Assembly (NCBI GenBank): GCA_938075415.1
Contig: CALJHC010000020.1
Span: forward strand, 1 to 64,000
Direction: 5' to 3'
DNA length: 64,000 nt
From: an uncultured Rubripirellula sp.
Lineage (GTDB): Bacteria > Planctomycetota > Planctomycetia > Pirellulales > Pirellulaceae
The position numbers and the translations under genes are program-made. The notes beneath the pieces are model-generated. The model searched no databases and was not told where the DNA came from. It saw nothing but the letters and a program-made list of their open reading frames with translations. This document shows, one piece after another, positions 1-9,097 of this stretch (position 1 is its first letter; each line of letters opens with the position of its first letter).

Positions 1-8
1 GGTTTCGC

Positions 9-632
9 TCATTTGAATATCTCCACAACTGAATTTTCGATCACACGCCCAAATTCGTCTAATGCCTCGAAATGTGTGTGATGATTTGCCGGATTTCGGA
101 CTTCATGTGCCCCATATCGGAATTGTCGCAACCCATCGGCCGACACGTACCGTCCCGGCGATAGTTCCCGATATCCCGATCCAAGATAGTCGATTGCTCG
201 GTCAAGCACCGCATCCTCATGTAGTCGTCCTGCTGGAAACTCAGGGGCACGTCCAAGTCGTCGTACAATAAGCTTACCACCATCCTGAACTAAATCAGGG
301 ATACTGCATGGAATAATTACCGGAACGCCGGTGGCTTTTTCAACAATAACTTCGGCGGTTGTATCAATGATCTCCGTGCCAATCACTGTGCCAATTCCAC
401 CGGTCGTTGCTGTGCCTCCTGCTGTTACTGTGCCACCGACAGTACCGACACCGAGGATTACCTCACCTCCACAAACGATTCCCACAGCAAGCGGGATGGA
501 TGCGGCAACTGTCCCTGTGAGGATTGCACCATCACTAGGATTCGCGGGAGGCTTGAGAGCATTGCGGCATTCGATCGTAGCCCAGTCCATGCGGTGAATT
601 CGGTTTTTGCATCTATTCTGGATCCTTCCCAA
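9..632 (-). CDS. Toxin-like C-terminal domain protein (possible Rhs/polymorphic toxin tail)
   Basis: The product is 207 residues if the TTG at 632 is used; a stop lies directly upstream, and an ATG at 590 is an alternative start. The middle (about residues 35–90) is a Gly/Val/Thr-rich hydrophobic stretch that could sit in a membrane. The last 65 residues are compact and polar, with GYRELSPGRY, SADGLRQFRYG and HHTHFEALD. This resembles small nuclease-like tails at the C-termini of Rhs and other polymorphic toxins, where an H-x-H motif is common; that likeness is from memory. No Rhs repeats and no immunity gene are visible on the available side. It may be an orphan toxin cassette, a displaced Rhs tail, or a non-toxin protein. 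The toxin role is inference. Confidence 0.45.
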   Translation of the reverse strand: MGRIQNRCKNRIHRMDWATIECRNALKPPANPSDGAILTGTVAASIPLAVGIVCGGEVILGVGTVGGTVTAGGTATTGGIGTVIGTEIIDTTAEVIVEKATGVPVIIPCSIPDLVQDGGKLIVRRLGRAPEFPAGRLHEDAVLDRAIDYLGSGYRELSPGRYVSADGLRQFRYGAHEVRNPANHHTHFEALDEFGRVIENSVVEIFK

Positions 633-833
633 TCAGAGTGAGTCGATGTTGATGAAGGATGATGCAAGGTGCTTGGGTGTCGTAAGCGACTGGTCAACTC
701 TCCTATTTGCTTGCATTACAAGTTTCGTCTTTCGGTAATGTGAACCACCGATTCCATTCCGATTCACATAACTCGGCGGTCATAATGTCAGTGGTGCACG
801 TGTCTAACAAAACCACAAGGCGGGGGCGAAATC

Positions 834-2279
834 ATGGCGGGTTCGAGGGACAAGAAAGTTGACGGGGTTCTTCTTGGGCCAATTGTTATCTGCATCGCCA
901 TCGCTGCGATGTGGAAAAACGAAGGTAGGTTTGACTACCACCTAGCTGCAAAGGCCACCGATCCGATAGCGGAACTCGCGGCGGCAGAAGAAGGGCAGCT
1001 CGTCTCCTACACCGAAGCGATGGACCGTGAGTTGCCTATCACGGGAGGCTACGTTGAGTCGTTTATGGGATACTTGATCGTGAAACGATCGGCAGAGATT
1101 TATTGCTGGGATCGTAAGGAAAACGATGAAGGTCATGTGACCTGGAGGAAAAAGTGGATGGGTAGTGTGCAGAGTAATTCTCGAAATCGAAGGTTATCTC
1201 AGCGTTTGTCCTCGGAGGAGTTTCGACCCCCTGCTTATCAGATTGGCAAACTTGCCATTCAAGCTTCAGCTGTGGAATTTGTCGACGACTACACCACTAT
1301 CGCCGCATCCCTCTTGCGTTTGAAGTCGGGAGAGAAAAGTAAAAATCTTGCTGTGAGGGAGCGGTATTTTTATCTTTCTAAAGGTGCTGGTCAGTTGATT
1401 GGTGATGAACGTATCTCTTTCTCCGGAGTGCCGGTTCCACCGACGGGCACTTATTTTGGGCAATATGACGGCACTCGCGGAGTCCCGCATCAGGCGGTAG
1501 CTCGAGGCGGCTTTATTGACGGTTTAATTAGTGACAGTGGTGTGCTTCATCACATTGTTGGTGGTGAGCGGGATGTCGCTTTGGTCGCTATGAAGACTCA
1601 TATCACGCTGCTGAAGTGGAAATTCCGAATTTCAGGGTTTGTTGGTACCAGCTTCGGTTTCTTAATGCTCTTTAGCTCACTCGTCGGATTCTTGTATCAT
1701 CTTCCCGTCATAGGGTACGTCGCTCAGAAGAGTGTCTTTATCTTGAGTGTCTCACTCGGTTTGATCGTGTCTTCGATCACGATTGGGGTGAGTTACATGG
1801 TTAACCACCCAGTGGTTTTATTACTTAGCCTCTTTGCGTTTGTCGCCGCTTTTCTTTTGTTGCGTAATAAGTCTTTCGCTTCTCAGCAAAGAATGAAGGA
1901 GCTGGTTGATTGTCATGTTGGCCACTCCGTCAACGCAGAGGAACTCTCGGAGTTGCAATTTGTCCAGCTGTTACGTTTGGCGAAGGTGGATAAAAATATT
2001 GATATCGAGGAGCGTAAGTACCTTAAAAAGTGGGCGAAGCGTCATCGCTGGTCCAAGGAAAAAGTGACCGAATTGGTTAAGCGAGCGAATCACTCCGAGC
2101 AGGTAAGTTCAGCCTCTGGTCATTCAGGTGAACAGTTGCGATCTCTCATTCGACTTGCTTTGGCTGACGGAGAGCTTCACCGTTACGAGTTCAATGCAAT
2201 CAATGATGCGGCGAGACAATTTGGGTACAGCAGTTCTGACCTGGCCAAGACGATTCGTGAAGTCAGAGCGGAAGCGTAA
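834..2279 (+). CDS. TMEM43-like membrane protein with C-terminal TerB-like domain
   Basis: This 481-residue protein begins at an ATG preceded by a G-rich ribosome binding site. It has a hydrophobic N-terminal segment (about residues 12–28), a long soluble region, three to four hydrophobic helices at about 265–345 and a helical C-terminal domain at about 370–480. The soluble region with ERYFYLSKGAG and the later helices resemble the TMEM43/DUF1625 family of membrane proteins. The C-terminal part (LLRLAKVDKNIDIEERKYL, then LIRLALADGELHRYEF) has the paired acidic helices of TerB-like tellurite-resistance domains. The job is unknown; TerB-like domains are usually linked to membrane stress or metal sensing. 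It stands alone, with no tellurite genes nearby. Family calls are moderately sure; function is not. Confidence 0.65.
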   Translation: MAGSRDKKVDGVLLGPIVICIAIAAMWKNEGRFDYHLAAKATDPIAELAAAEEGQLVSYTEAMDRELPITGGYVESFMGYLIVKRSAEIYCWDRKENDEGHVTWRKKWMGSVQSNSRNRRLSQRLSSEEFRPPAYQIGKLAIQASAVEFVDDYTTIAASLLRLKSGEKSKNLAVRERYFYLSKGAGQLIGDERISFSGVPVPPTGTYFGQYDGTRGVPHQAVARGGFIDGLISDSGVLHHIVGGERDVALVAMKTHITLLKWKFRISGFVGTSFGFLMLFSSLVGFLYHLPVIGYVAQKSVFILSVSLGLIVSSITIGVSYMVNHPVVLLLSLFAFVAAFLLLRNKSFASQQRMKELVDCHVGHSVNAEELSELQFVQLLRLAKVDKNIDIEERKYLKKWAKRHRWSKEKVTELVKRANHSEQVSSASGHSGEQLRSLIRLALADGELHRYEFNAINDAARQFGYSSSDLAKTIREVRAEA

Positions 2280-2490
2280 TGGTGAAGCTCTCCAGGCCCC
2301 TCGGCAAGGTTCTCGGGTTACCTTTGTCAGTACTCTCATACTTCGATTGCCTTGTTGCTATCGCCAAACGTGTCGGTCTCCACACCCATGCGTTAGGGCG
2401 TCAGGCGCAGCAGGTTGTTCAATGTGCGAGTTGAGCAGGGTATTCGACTTGCGGGTCCGAACACAGTTGCGACTCACAAGTTTCTTTGAT

Positions 2491-3624
2491 TCATGAGAGA
2501 TGGGATCGGTATTGGCCCGGTGTTTGTCCGATCTCACGTTTAAAAACCACACTGAAATACTCGGCGTGTTTAAATCCGGTCAGGCTTGCGACTTGTGATA
2601 GAGGTAAATTGGTTTCACGTAGCAATTGTTGTGCTCTTTTCATTTGGACGTTTCGAATTTCAGCTTGCGGTGAACGACCAACAAATTGCCTGAATCGTCG
2701 TTCAAGTGAGCTGCGAGCGATGGTGATTTCGTCCAGAATTTCAGCGACGCAAAGACCACTGCAGGCTCGTTCCCGAATGATTTTTACGGCGGCGACGACT
2801 TCTGCATCATCAATCGCCATAACGTCGGTTGATTGTCTTGCGGCGATCCCCAGCGGGGCGATTTTGACATGCCGTTCGGCCGGTTCTTCGTTTCGCATCA
2901 GTTGATCCAGCATACGGGCGGCTTCGTAGCCGATTCGGTCAGCAGCAGGAATCACGCTCGACAGTGAAGGTTGGCAAAAGTCACAAATGACTTGATCGTT
3001 ATCGACTCCGATGACCGCAACTTGATCAGGAACTGAGATTTGTGCCACACGACAGGCTTCGAGAACGTGCTGTCCACGAAAATCGTTGCAAGCCAGCACT
3101 CCAATGGGTTTGGGAAGTTCCAATAACCACTGAACCATTTTGGCCTGCTGTGTTTCCCAGCCAGTTCGTCGGGCTTGTGCCCAGTCGGAACTGTGAAACA
3201 GGATATTGGCGTTGTGTGGACGCAGGTAATTTTGAAATCCACGATATCTAGCTTCGGACCATTGATGGTTTGTAAATCCGCAGAAGGCAAAGCGTTTCAA
3301 TCCACGTTGGATAAGGTGTTCGGCTGCGAGTTGTCCGATTGCTTCATGATCATTCCAGATTGAGGGAAGCCGCTGGTTACCATAAATATCGGTGAGGTTT
3401 ACGGTTGGGATTCCGGATTTTGCGATGAGTTCGGCCATCTCGGGCGTGGTCGATCTCGTGATGATTCCGTCCCCATCCCAGTGCTCGAGCCATGCCGGTG
3501 GCGTCACCACTAACTCTCGTAGATCAAGCTGGACTGACCATGGTGGATTTTCCACCAAGTATTGGCTGATGCCCTCCAGCACGCCGCGTCCAAAAGACAT
3601 GGCGGTCTCGACGATCAATAGCAC
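2491..3624 (-). CDS. XylR-type AraC-family transcriptional regulator
   Basis: This is a sugar-responsive DNA-binding regulator by family. Residues 1–270 form a LacI/periplasmic-binding-like ligand domain (GRGVLEGISQYL, WNDHEAIGQLAAEHL, GVLACNDFRGQHVLEACR, VIGVDNDQVICDFCQPSLSS). Residues about 285–375 form a double helix-turn-helix AraC domain (SLERRFRQFVGRSPQAEI, ending LTGFKHAEYFSVVFKREIG). Planctomycetes carry many such regulators beside sugar-degradation genes. The start is uncertain: the only standard start codon after the upstream stop is the GTG at 3624, which opens immediately on the first beta strand, and relatives usually have a few basic residues before it. An upstream in-frame ATT (codon about 3660) would supply them. 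It is divergent from the cytochrome/DUF1501 pair at 4094–8109 and may control that pair. Confidence 0.85.
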   Translation of the reverse strand: MLLIVETAMSFGRGVLEGISQYLVENPPWSVQLDLRELVVTPPAWLEHWDGDGIITRSTTPEMAELIAKSGIPTVNLTDIYGNQRLPSIWNDHEAIGQLAAEHLIQRGLKRFAFCGFTNHQWSEARYRGFQNYLRPHNANILFHSSDWAQARRTGWETQQAKMVQWLLELPKPIGVLACNDFRGQHVLEACRVAQISVPDQVAVIGVDNDQVICDFCQPSLSSVIPAADRIGYEAARMLDQLMRNEEPAERHVKIAPLGIAARQSTDVMAIDDAEVVAAVKIIRERACSGLCVAEILDEITIARSSLERRFRQFVGRSPQAEIRNVQMKRAQQLLRETNLPLSQVASLTGFKHAEYFSVVFKREIGQTPGQYRSHLS

Positions 3625-4093
3625 GTGGGGACGCTGCTGGCTGCCGCTTGATTTAATGTTAAATTTCTTGTCCTGCTTGCGGTAAGAATTGGCTTACCTG
3701 CGGGGGTAGGCAAGGCAAAGAGTTGGGATCAGGGGGCTGTAGAGCGTCTGAATGTAGGGTGATCGATGGTCAAGGAGGCATTCTAGACGATAATTCTCAA
3801 AAAAAAGGATTGTGGCTTGAGATAATCCGCAGCGGTACACATTGTCGCAGAGTTCGAAAATAGCGTAATTCTTGACAATGATGTTGTCTTCTGCGTTTCA
3901 AAACTTGCCGGAACAATTCTCAATCGGAAGTACGCTGATTCTCATTGGCAGGCGATCGTAGACCGGTCACAATGAGGACGCTGTCCAAATTTTTTTGACT
4001 GCCGGGAGTATCAGTTTTGGATCTCCCGTTAATGTTACCGACTGATGACTTACCCGCCTTCGATAGCAAGTATCCCTCCGTTTCAAGATTAAC
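3625..4093. other. Divergent intergenic region, probable promoter zone
   Basis: This 469-base gap separates the reverse-strand regulator from the forward-strand cytochrome gene, so it must hold promoters for both. I see AT-rich stretches and a TTGACA hexamer at 3872 without a convincing partner at the right distance. No ORF here reads like a protein. Confidence 0.4.
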
Positions 4094-6553
4094 ATGATGC
4101 CTTCGCTTTCAAAGATGTTTTCGACCCATCGATTAATCATGGCCCTGTACGTTGGGCTCGTTTGCGTGACGAGTCGACCGTGTATCGCACAGGATGAACG
4201 GGCGAAGCCGTCGGTTGATTTTTCCAAGCAAATTCAACCTCTTCTCGCGAAACGCTGTTTTGCCTGTCATGGTCCCGATGAAGCTGAGGGTGGGCTTCGG
4301 TTCACAAGCCAGAAGGCAGCGTTTGCTGAGGCTGATTCTGGGGAGCACGCAATCGTGCCGGGAGACGTTGACGCAAGTGTCTTGCTTGCTCGGGTGGTGT
4401 CTGATGCGGAAGACGAGCAGATGCCACCTGAGGGCGATCGATTGTCACCAGAGGAAGTAGATTTGCTGAAGCGTTGGATTCAAGAGGGAGCAAAGTGGCA
4501 GCAGCACTGGGCATTCGAACCGATGACGAGTCCCGAACCGCCCGCAGTAGAAAATGCCCAGTGGAGCAATCATCCGATAGACCAGTTTATCTATTCGACT
4601 GTATCGAAGGCGGGTTTGCAGCCAAATCCCATTGCTGACCGGTCGACCCTGATTCGTCGAGCCTATTTCGATTTGACCGGATTGCCACCGTTGGCAGAGG
4701 AGGTGAAGGCGTTTGTGGATGATCCCGATCCGAAAGCCTTTGAGAAAGTGGTTGACCGGTTGCTGGAATCACCGCACTACGGCGAACGTTGGGGAAGGCA
4801 TTGGTTGGATTTGGTTCGCTTTGCTGAAACTAATTCCTATGAGCGTGATGGTGCCAAACCAAACGCTTGGAAGTACCGTGACTATGTCATCAAGTCGTTC
4901 AATGAAGACAAGCCATATGATCAATTCCTGACCGAACAGTTGGCGGGTGATGAGTTGGATGAAGTGACGACAGAATCGTTGACTGCCACAGGATATTACC
5001 GGCTTGGAATTTGGGATGATGAGCCAGCTGACCCCCTGCTGGCGCGGTTTGACGACATGGACGACATCATCATGACGACCGGACAGGCGATGCTCGGTTT
5101 GACTTTGAATTGCGCTCGGTGTCACGATCACAAAATTGATCCCATATCACAAAAAGACTACTACAGCTTCCTCGCAATGATGGGAGATGTGACACGTTGG
5201 GGCCATCGGGGTGATCAGCGATCCTACAACCAGATTGATGTTTCATCTGATGAACTGAACCAGAAGTACCGCGAAAATGACGAAACCAAACGCCGTCTCG
5301 AGAAAGAAATACAGGACGTCGAGCAGTCGGGCATTGTCAAAATGTCAGCGCCGGATCAGCGGGCTACCGAGGGACCCAAGCGGGATCGTAACCGCGTTTT
5401 AAAAGAGAAGTTGAAAGATAACTTGAGTGAAGCGGATTGGAAAAAGTACAAAGACTTGCAAAAGCAATTGGCTGATACCTTACAGCAGGGAAAGACGCTG
5501 CCTCCTCGCGAGATGGTGATGGGGTTGGCGAAGTGCACGCCAAAGCCTGACCAGACCTTCGTTCTATTTCGTGGTAACCCGCACTCACCAGCGGATCCTG
5601 TCGAACCAAACTTTCCAGCCATCTTCGGAAGTCCCGCACCGGAGGCCTCGGCCTTTCAAGGTAATGAAAAGAGTGCAGGTCGTCGCAGAGTATTGGCAGA
5701 CTGGATTACGAGTGATGAGAATCGGTTGACGGCCAGAGTCATGGCCAATCGAGTTTGGCAGTTTCACTTTGGACGCGGCATTGTTCGTAGCAGTAACAAT
5801 TTTGGAAAGTTGGGTGTACCGCCAACGCACCCTGCCCTGCTTGATTGGCTTGCTCAGAGGTTGATTGCCGGCGATTGGAAACTGAAGGATTTTCACCGCC
5901 TGATCATGTCGAGTCGTGCCTATCAAATGTCCTCTGCTGGACAGACTGCCGGCTTGGCAACGGATCCCGCCAATGATTTGCTGTGGCGATTTGATCCACG
6001 GAGGTTGAGTGCCGAAGAAGTGCGAGACACCATCCTTGCGATCAACGGTTCGTTGAACCGTCAGACATACGGACCGAGTTTTTATCCATCGCTATCGCGT
6101 GAAGTGCTGGCCGGGCAGTCACGTCCAGGTGCCGGTTGGGGAAATTCATCTGAGCAGGAGAAAAATCGCCGGTCGGTCTACATCCATGTAAAACGGTCCT
6201 TGTTGACGCCCATTCTGACTGCCTTTGATTTCCCTGATCCTGATCTGACCTGTGAGGACAGGTTTGTGACGTTGCAACCGGGACAAGCCTTGGCTTTGCT
6301 GAATAGCAAATTTGCTCATGAGCAGGCCAAGCGTCTGACAGATTCGGTGGGCGGTGTGGATCTCGAGAACGAACAGTTCGTCCAACGAGTGATTGCCAAG
6401 GCTTTGTCGCGAGAGGCAACGGACACTGAGGTTGCAAACGGCAGCAAACTGATAACCACATTGCAGACGACTGATAATTTACCTCGGCAACGTGCAGTCG
6501 AATTGTTTTGCCTCACTGTCATGAACTGGAATGAATTTCTATTCGTTGATTAG
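4094..6553 (+). CDS. Planctomycete cytochrome protein (PSCyt1–DUF1549–DUF1553)
   Basis: This is a secreted 819-residue protein with an N-terminal signal segment ending near PCIAQ. A c-type heme site C55-F-A-C-H59 sits in a Planctomycete cytochrome C domain (GGLRFTSQKAAF, then MPPEGDRLS). DUF1549 covers about residues 165–370 (HPIDQFIYSTVSKAGL, RRAYFDLTGLPP, HYGERWGRHWLDLVRFAET) and contains a second Cys pair, CARCHDHK, at about 341. A charged, Lys/Glu-rich linker runs from about 395 to 470. DUF1553 covers about 535–800 (NRVWQFHFGRGIV, LMSSRAYQMSS, ending MNWNEFLFVD). The family's biochemistry is not established; heme-based electron transfer outside the cytoplasm is inferred. The DUF1501 gene follows after 86 bases, the usual pairing. 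A start at 4097 is equally possible. Confidence 0.9.
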   Translation: MMPSLSKMFSTHRLIMALYVGLVCVTSRPCIAQDERAKPSVDFSKQIQPLLAKRCFACHGPDEAEGGLRFTSQKAAFAEADSGEHAIVPGDVDASVLLARVVSDAEDEQMPPEGDRLSPEEVDLLKRWIQEGAKWQQHWAFEPMTSPEPPAVENAQWSNHPIDQFIYSTVSKAGLQPNPIADRSTLIRRAYFDLTGLPPLAEEVKAFVDDPDPKAFEKVVDRLLESPHYGERWGRHWLDLVRFAETNSYERDGAKPNAWKYRDYVIKSFNEDKPYDQFLTEQLAGDELDEVTTESLTATGYYRLGIWDDEPADPLLARFDDMDDIIMTTGQAMLGLTLNCARCHDHKIDPISQKDYYSFLAMMGDVTRWGHRGDQRSYNQIDVSSDELNQKYRENDETKRRLEKEIQDVEQSGIVKMSAPDQRATEGPKRDRNRVLKEKLKDNLSEADWKKYKDLQKQLADTLQQGKTLPPREMVMGLAKCTPKPDQTFVLFRGNPHSPADPVEPNFPAIFGSPAPEASAFQGNEKSAGRRRVLADWITSDENRLTARVMANRVWQFHFGRGIVRSSNNFGKLGVPPTHPALLDWLAQRLIAGDWKLKDFHRLIMSSRAYQMSSAGQTAGLATDPANDLLWRFDPRRLSAEEVRDTILAINGSLNRQTYGPSFYPSLSREVLAGQSRPGAGWGNSSEQEKNRRSVYIHVKRSLLTPILTAFDFPDPDLTCEDRFVTLQPGQALALLNSKFAHEQAKRLTDSVGGVDLENEQFVQRVIAKALSREATDTEVANGSKLITTLQTTDNLPRQRAVELFCLTVMNWNEFLFVD

Positions 6554-6639
6554 GCATAAGTTCAATGTCACGATGTGACTGCTCACCGCCCGAAAACAAA
6601 GCTTTACCTGTTAGCTGAAAGATCACAAGAGAAACAATC

Positions 6640-8109
6640 ATGGCAAATCAAAAAAAGCGCACCGGAAGTTTTTGTGGGCGTACTCGCCGAGAATTTCTTT
6701 GGCAAACAGGAGGCGGATTTGGTGCCGCTGCGATGACTTCAATGCTTTCGAATGATGGCTTCTTCGATGCATCTGCCAGCGCCACTGAAACTGCCTACGC
6801 TAATCCGCTGGCGGCCAAGCCACCGCACTTTGCTCCCAAGGCCAAGTCAGTGATTTTTCTGTTCATGTACGGTGGACCAAGTCACATCGATACTTTCGAC
6901 GAAAAAACAGCGATGAAAGGCATGGATGGAAAAACCGTCGATGTCAAAACCTTTGGCCGTGGCGGGCATCGAACCGGCGGGCGGATCGTTGAGCCGAGGT
7001 GGGAATTTGAAAAATATGGTGAATGCGGAAAGTCTGTCAGTACTTTGTTTCCCAATGTTGCGAAGCACGTGGATGACATTGCCTTTTTGCATTCCATGAC
7101 CGCGGACTCCCCGATTCATGGCTCCGCAATGTTGATGATGAATAGCGGGAAAGTGTTGTCAGGAAGTCCTGCCCTTGGGTCGTGGGTCAATTACGGATTA
7201 GGCAGCGTGAATGAAAATCTGCCGGGATTTGTGGTGATGTTGGATCCTTCAGGAGGCCCGATCAGCGGTGCGAAAAACTGGAGCAGTGGTTACATGCCGG
7301 CTACCTACCAAGGTACCGTTTTCCGAAGCAAGGGAGCACCGATCCTCGATTTGGCTAGGCCAGACGACATGAGCGTGGACGTCCAACGCCGTCTACTTGA
7401 TTCGATTCAGGATGCAAATGCCCAGCACCTGACTCAGCGTCAGGGGAACAGTGATTTGGCCTCGCGCATTGCCAGTTATGAATTGGCTTACAAGATGCAG
7501 AGCACAGCACCCGAAGCAGTTGATCTGGCGACCGAGGATGCCGGAACCTTGGAAATGTATGGGATCAATAATGACCGTACGCGTGACTTCGGTACTCGTT
7601 GTCTGATGGCCAGACGACTTGTGCAACGTGGCGTGCGTTTTATTCAGCTGTACAGTGGTGGATCACACAATGATGCCAACTGGGATGCTCATGGCGACTT
7701 GGAAGTGAATCACAACAAACATGCGGGTAACACGGACCTTCCCATCGCGGCACTTCTCGCCGATCTAAAGCAGCGCGGTATGTTGGATGAAACACTCGTC
7801 GTTTGGGGTGGGGAGTTCGGACGACAACCCACGGCTGAGTACGCCCAAGGTACGGGACGTGATCACAATTCTTATGGCTTCACAATGTGGATGGCTGGTG
7901 GCGGTATCAAGGGTGGTATGAGTTATGGCACTACCGACGAACTGGGGTCACGGGCGGTGGAGAATCCGCTGCATGTGAAAAATCTGCATGCCACCGTGCT
8001 GCATCAAATGGGGTTGGATCCTAACCGTCTGTCGTTCTTCTATAGCGGGTTGGATCAGAAATTGGTTGGGGTGGAGGAAGTGGATCCCATTCACGACATC
8101 ATTGCCTGA
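6640..8109 (+). CDS. DUF1501 Tat-exported protein
   Basis: The 489-residue product opens with a twin-arginine signal (TRREFLWQTGGGFGAAAM) and is therefore probably exported folded by the Tat system. The body is a DUF1501 domain, which has a sulfatase/alkaline-phosphatase-like fold: FLFMYGGPSHIDTFD near residue 70, then MARRLVQRGVRFIQLYSGG, NWDAHGDL, VVWGGEFGRQPTAEY and GRDHNSYGF, ending with HQMGLDPNRLSFFYSGLDQ. These Asp/His clusters are where the related phosphatases bind metal. Substrate and reaction are unknown for the family. It follows the PSCyt1/DUF1549/DUF1553 gene by 86 bases and is almost certainly co-transcribed with it. The family call is firm; the function is not known. Confidence 0.9.
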   Translation: MANQKKRTGSFCGRTRREFLWQTGGGFGAAAMTSMLSNDGFFDASASATETAYANPLAAKPPHFAPKAKSVIFLFMYGGPSHIDTFDEKTAMKGMDGKTVDVKTFGRGGHRTGGRIVEPRWEFEKYGECGKSVSTLFPNVAKHVDDIAFLHSMTADSPIHGSAMLMMNSGKVLSGSPALGSWVNYGLGSVNENLPGFVVMLDPSGGPISGAKNWSSGYMPATYQGTVFRSKGAPILDLARPDDMSVDVQRRLLDSIQDANAQHLTQRQGNSDLASRIASYELAYKMQSTAPEAVDLATEDAGTLEMYGINNDRTRDFGTRCLMARRLVQRGVRFIQLYSGGSHNDANWDAHGDLEVNHNKHAGNTDLPIAALLADLKQRGMLDETLVVWGGEFGRQPTAEYAQGTGRDHNSYGFTMWMAGGGIKGGMSYGTTDELGSRAVENPLHVKNLHATVLHQMGLDPNRLSFFYSGLDQKLVGVEEVDPIHDIIA

Positions 8110-8557
8110 TAGGTCGTTCCGTTTTGACCCGTGCCGAATGGAAAATCTGAATTCTTAGCAACGCGAATCCTTCTTTGCTTTGTACGTGGACCTAAGTCCA
8201 TTCGTCGTTTGCTTCGGCTTCAGCGGACAGGACGCCAAAAACCATATCTGGGTTGACGGTGATTGCCGATCAGCTTGGTAAGTGCAAGCTGGTTTTCTCG
8301 ATCGGCCCACACTTTTGGAATGCTTGGGTCTTTGCGTATTTTTGGATGCACCGAATCGCTTCGCTCTCGGGCAAGCCGAACGCGACGCAGTGACAACACT
8401 CGACGCAAAGAGAATCTTGGCAGGTTGTTGGGACTCGGCAACTTGAACAAGGGGAACACCAATGCATTCAGAGGGGTATGAAGGTGTTCAGTTACTTCTT
8501 GGCGTAACGTTACTTCTTAGGCTCAGGAGCTGGAGCGTCGCCTGGAGACACTTTTTG
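8110..8557. other. Intergenic region without a recognisable gene
   Basis: About 450 bases between the end of the DUF1501 gene and the sulfatase relic. Short reverse-strand reading frames (8220–8467) are interrupted and match nothing I know. The stretch may be decayed coding sequence. Confidence 0.4.
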
Positions 8558-9097
8558 CTACCTTTTCTCGTCTCTTTTGGCTTTTAAGTATTCGAAGCTA
8601 GGTTCCATGTTAACCAAGTCACTGACCTGACTTTCCATTTTGGCGGGCATCTGTTCGACACGACTGCGATGCTCTGAATGACCCGCTAAGTTCTTCCATT
8701 GATTGTAAGCCTCGTCAATTTTGTAGCGACCTATTTCGGTCGGGTGCAGAACCTTTGACTTGGCCCATTCATTGGTTTGAGCGATTCGCTTCCAATCAGC
8801 TCAGGCTTGACCGAGCTTTTGGTTGTATCCGCCAAGCAGTTCAAGGTCCTTCTTACTGAAAATCCAGTGCGTCAGCACATGTTTGATGCCGGCAAAGGCC
8901 TGGTACTTGCCCGTGTTGATTTCAGCTCTTGATGGAGAGCAGGCCGGGTTGGCAAAGCAATGAGTGAACAACATCCCAACCACTGTCAGCTTGTCGAGAT
9001 TTGGCGTCTGGACACCGTGACCCCATGGGTGCAACGGTTTGATTTCACTTAGCGTTTCATACGCCAGGTGGATCCCCCGTTTATCGCCGTCAGTCAA
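8558..9097 (-). pseudogene. Sulfatase relic with in-frame stop codon
   Basis: One frame runs from a TTG at 9097 to a TAG at 8558–8560 and is broken by a TGA at 8801–8803. Its N-terminal part carries sulfatase landmarks: MTDGDKRG in the place of the metal-binding start, then QTPNLDKLTVVGMLFTHCF and the formylglycine motif in NPACSPSRAEINTGKYQ. The catalytic core that should follow (about 300 residues, including the His and Lys sites) is missing. The frame passes into a helical tail that ends YLKAKRDEKR; around NQWKNLAGH it resembles a sulfatase C-terminus. The simplest reading is a sulfatase that lost its core by internal deletion and then gained a nonsense mutation. It overlaps the stop of the intact sulfatase upstream (9094). 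A short functional protein at 8801–9097 is unlikely. Confidence 0.6.

Noticed and set aside
3872..3900. TTGACA hexamer as a sigma-70 promoter
   Set aside because: No acceptable -10 box at 16–18 bases; planctomycete promoters are poorly defined.
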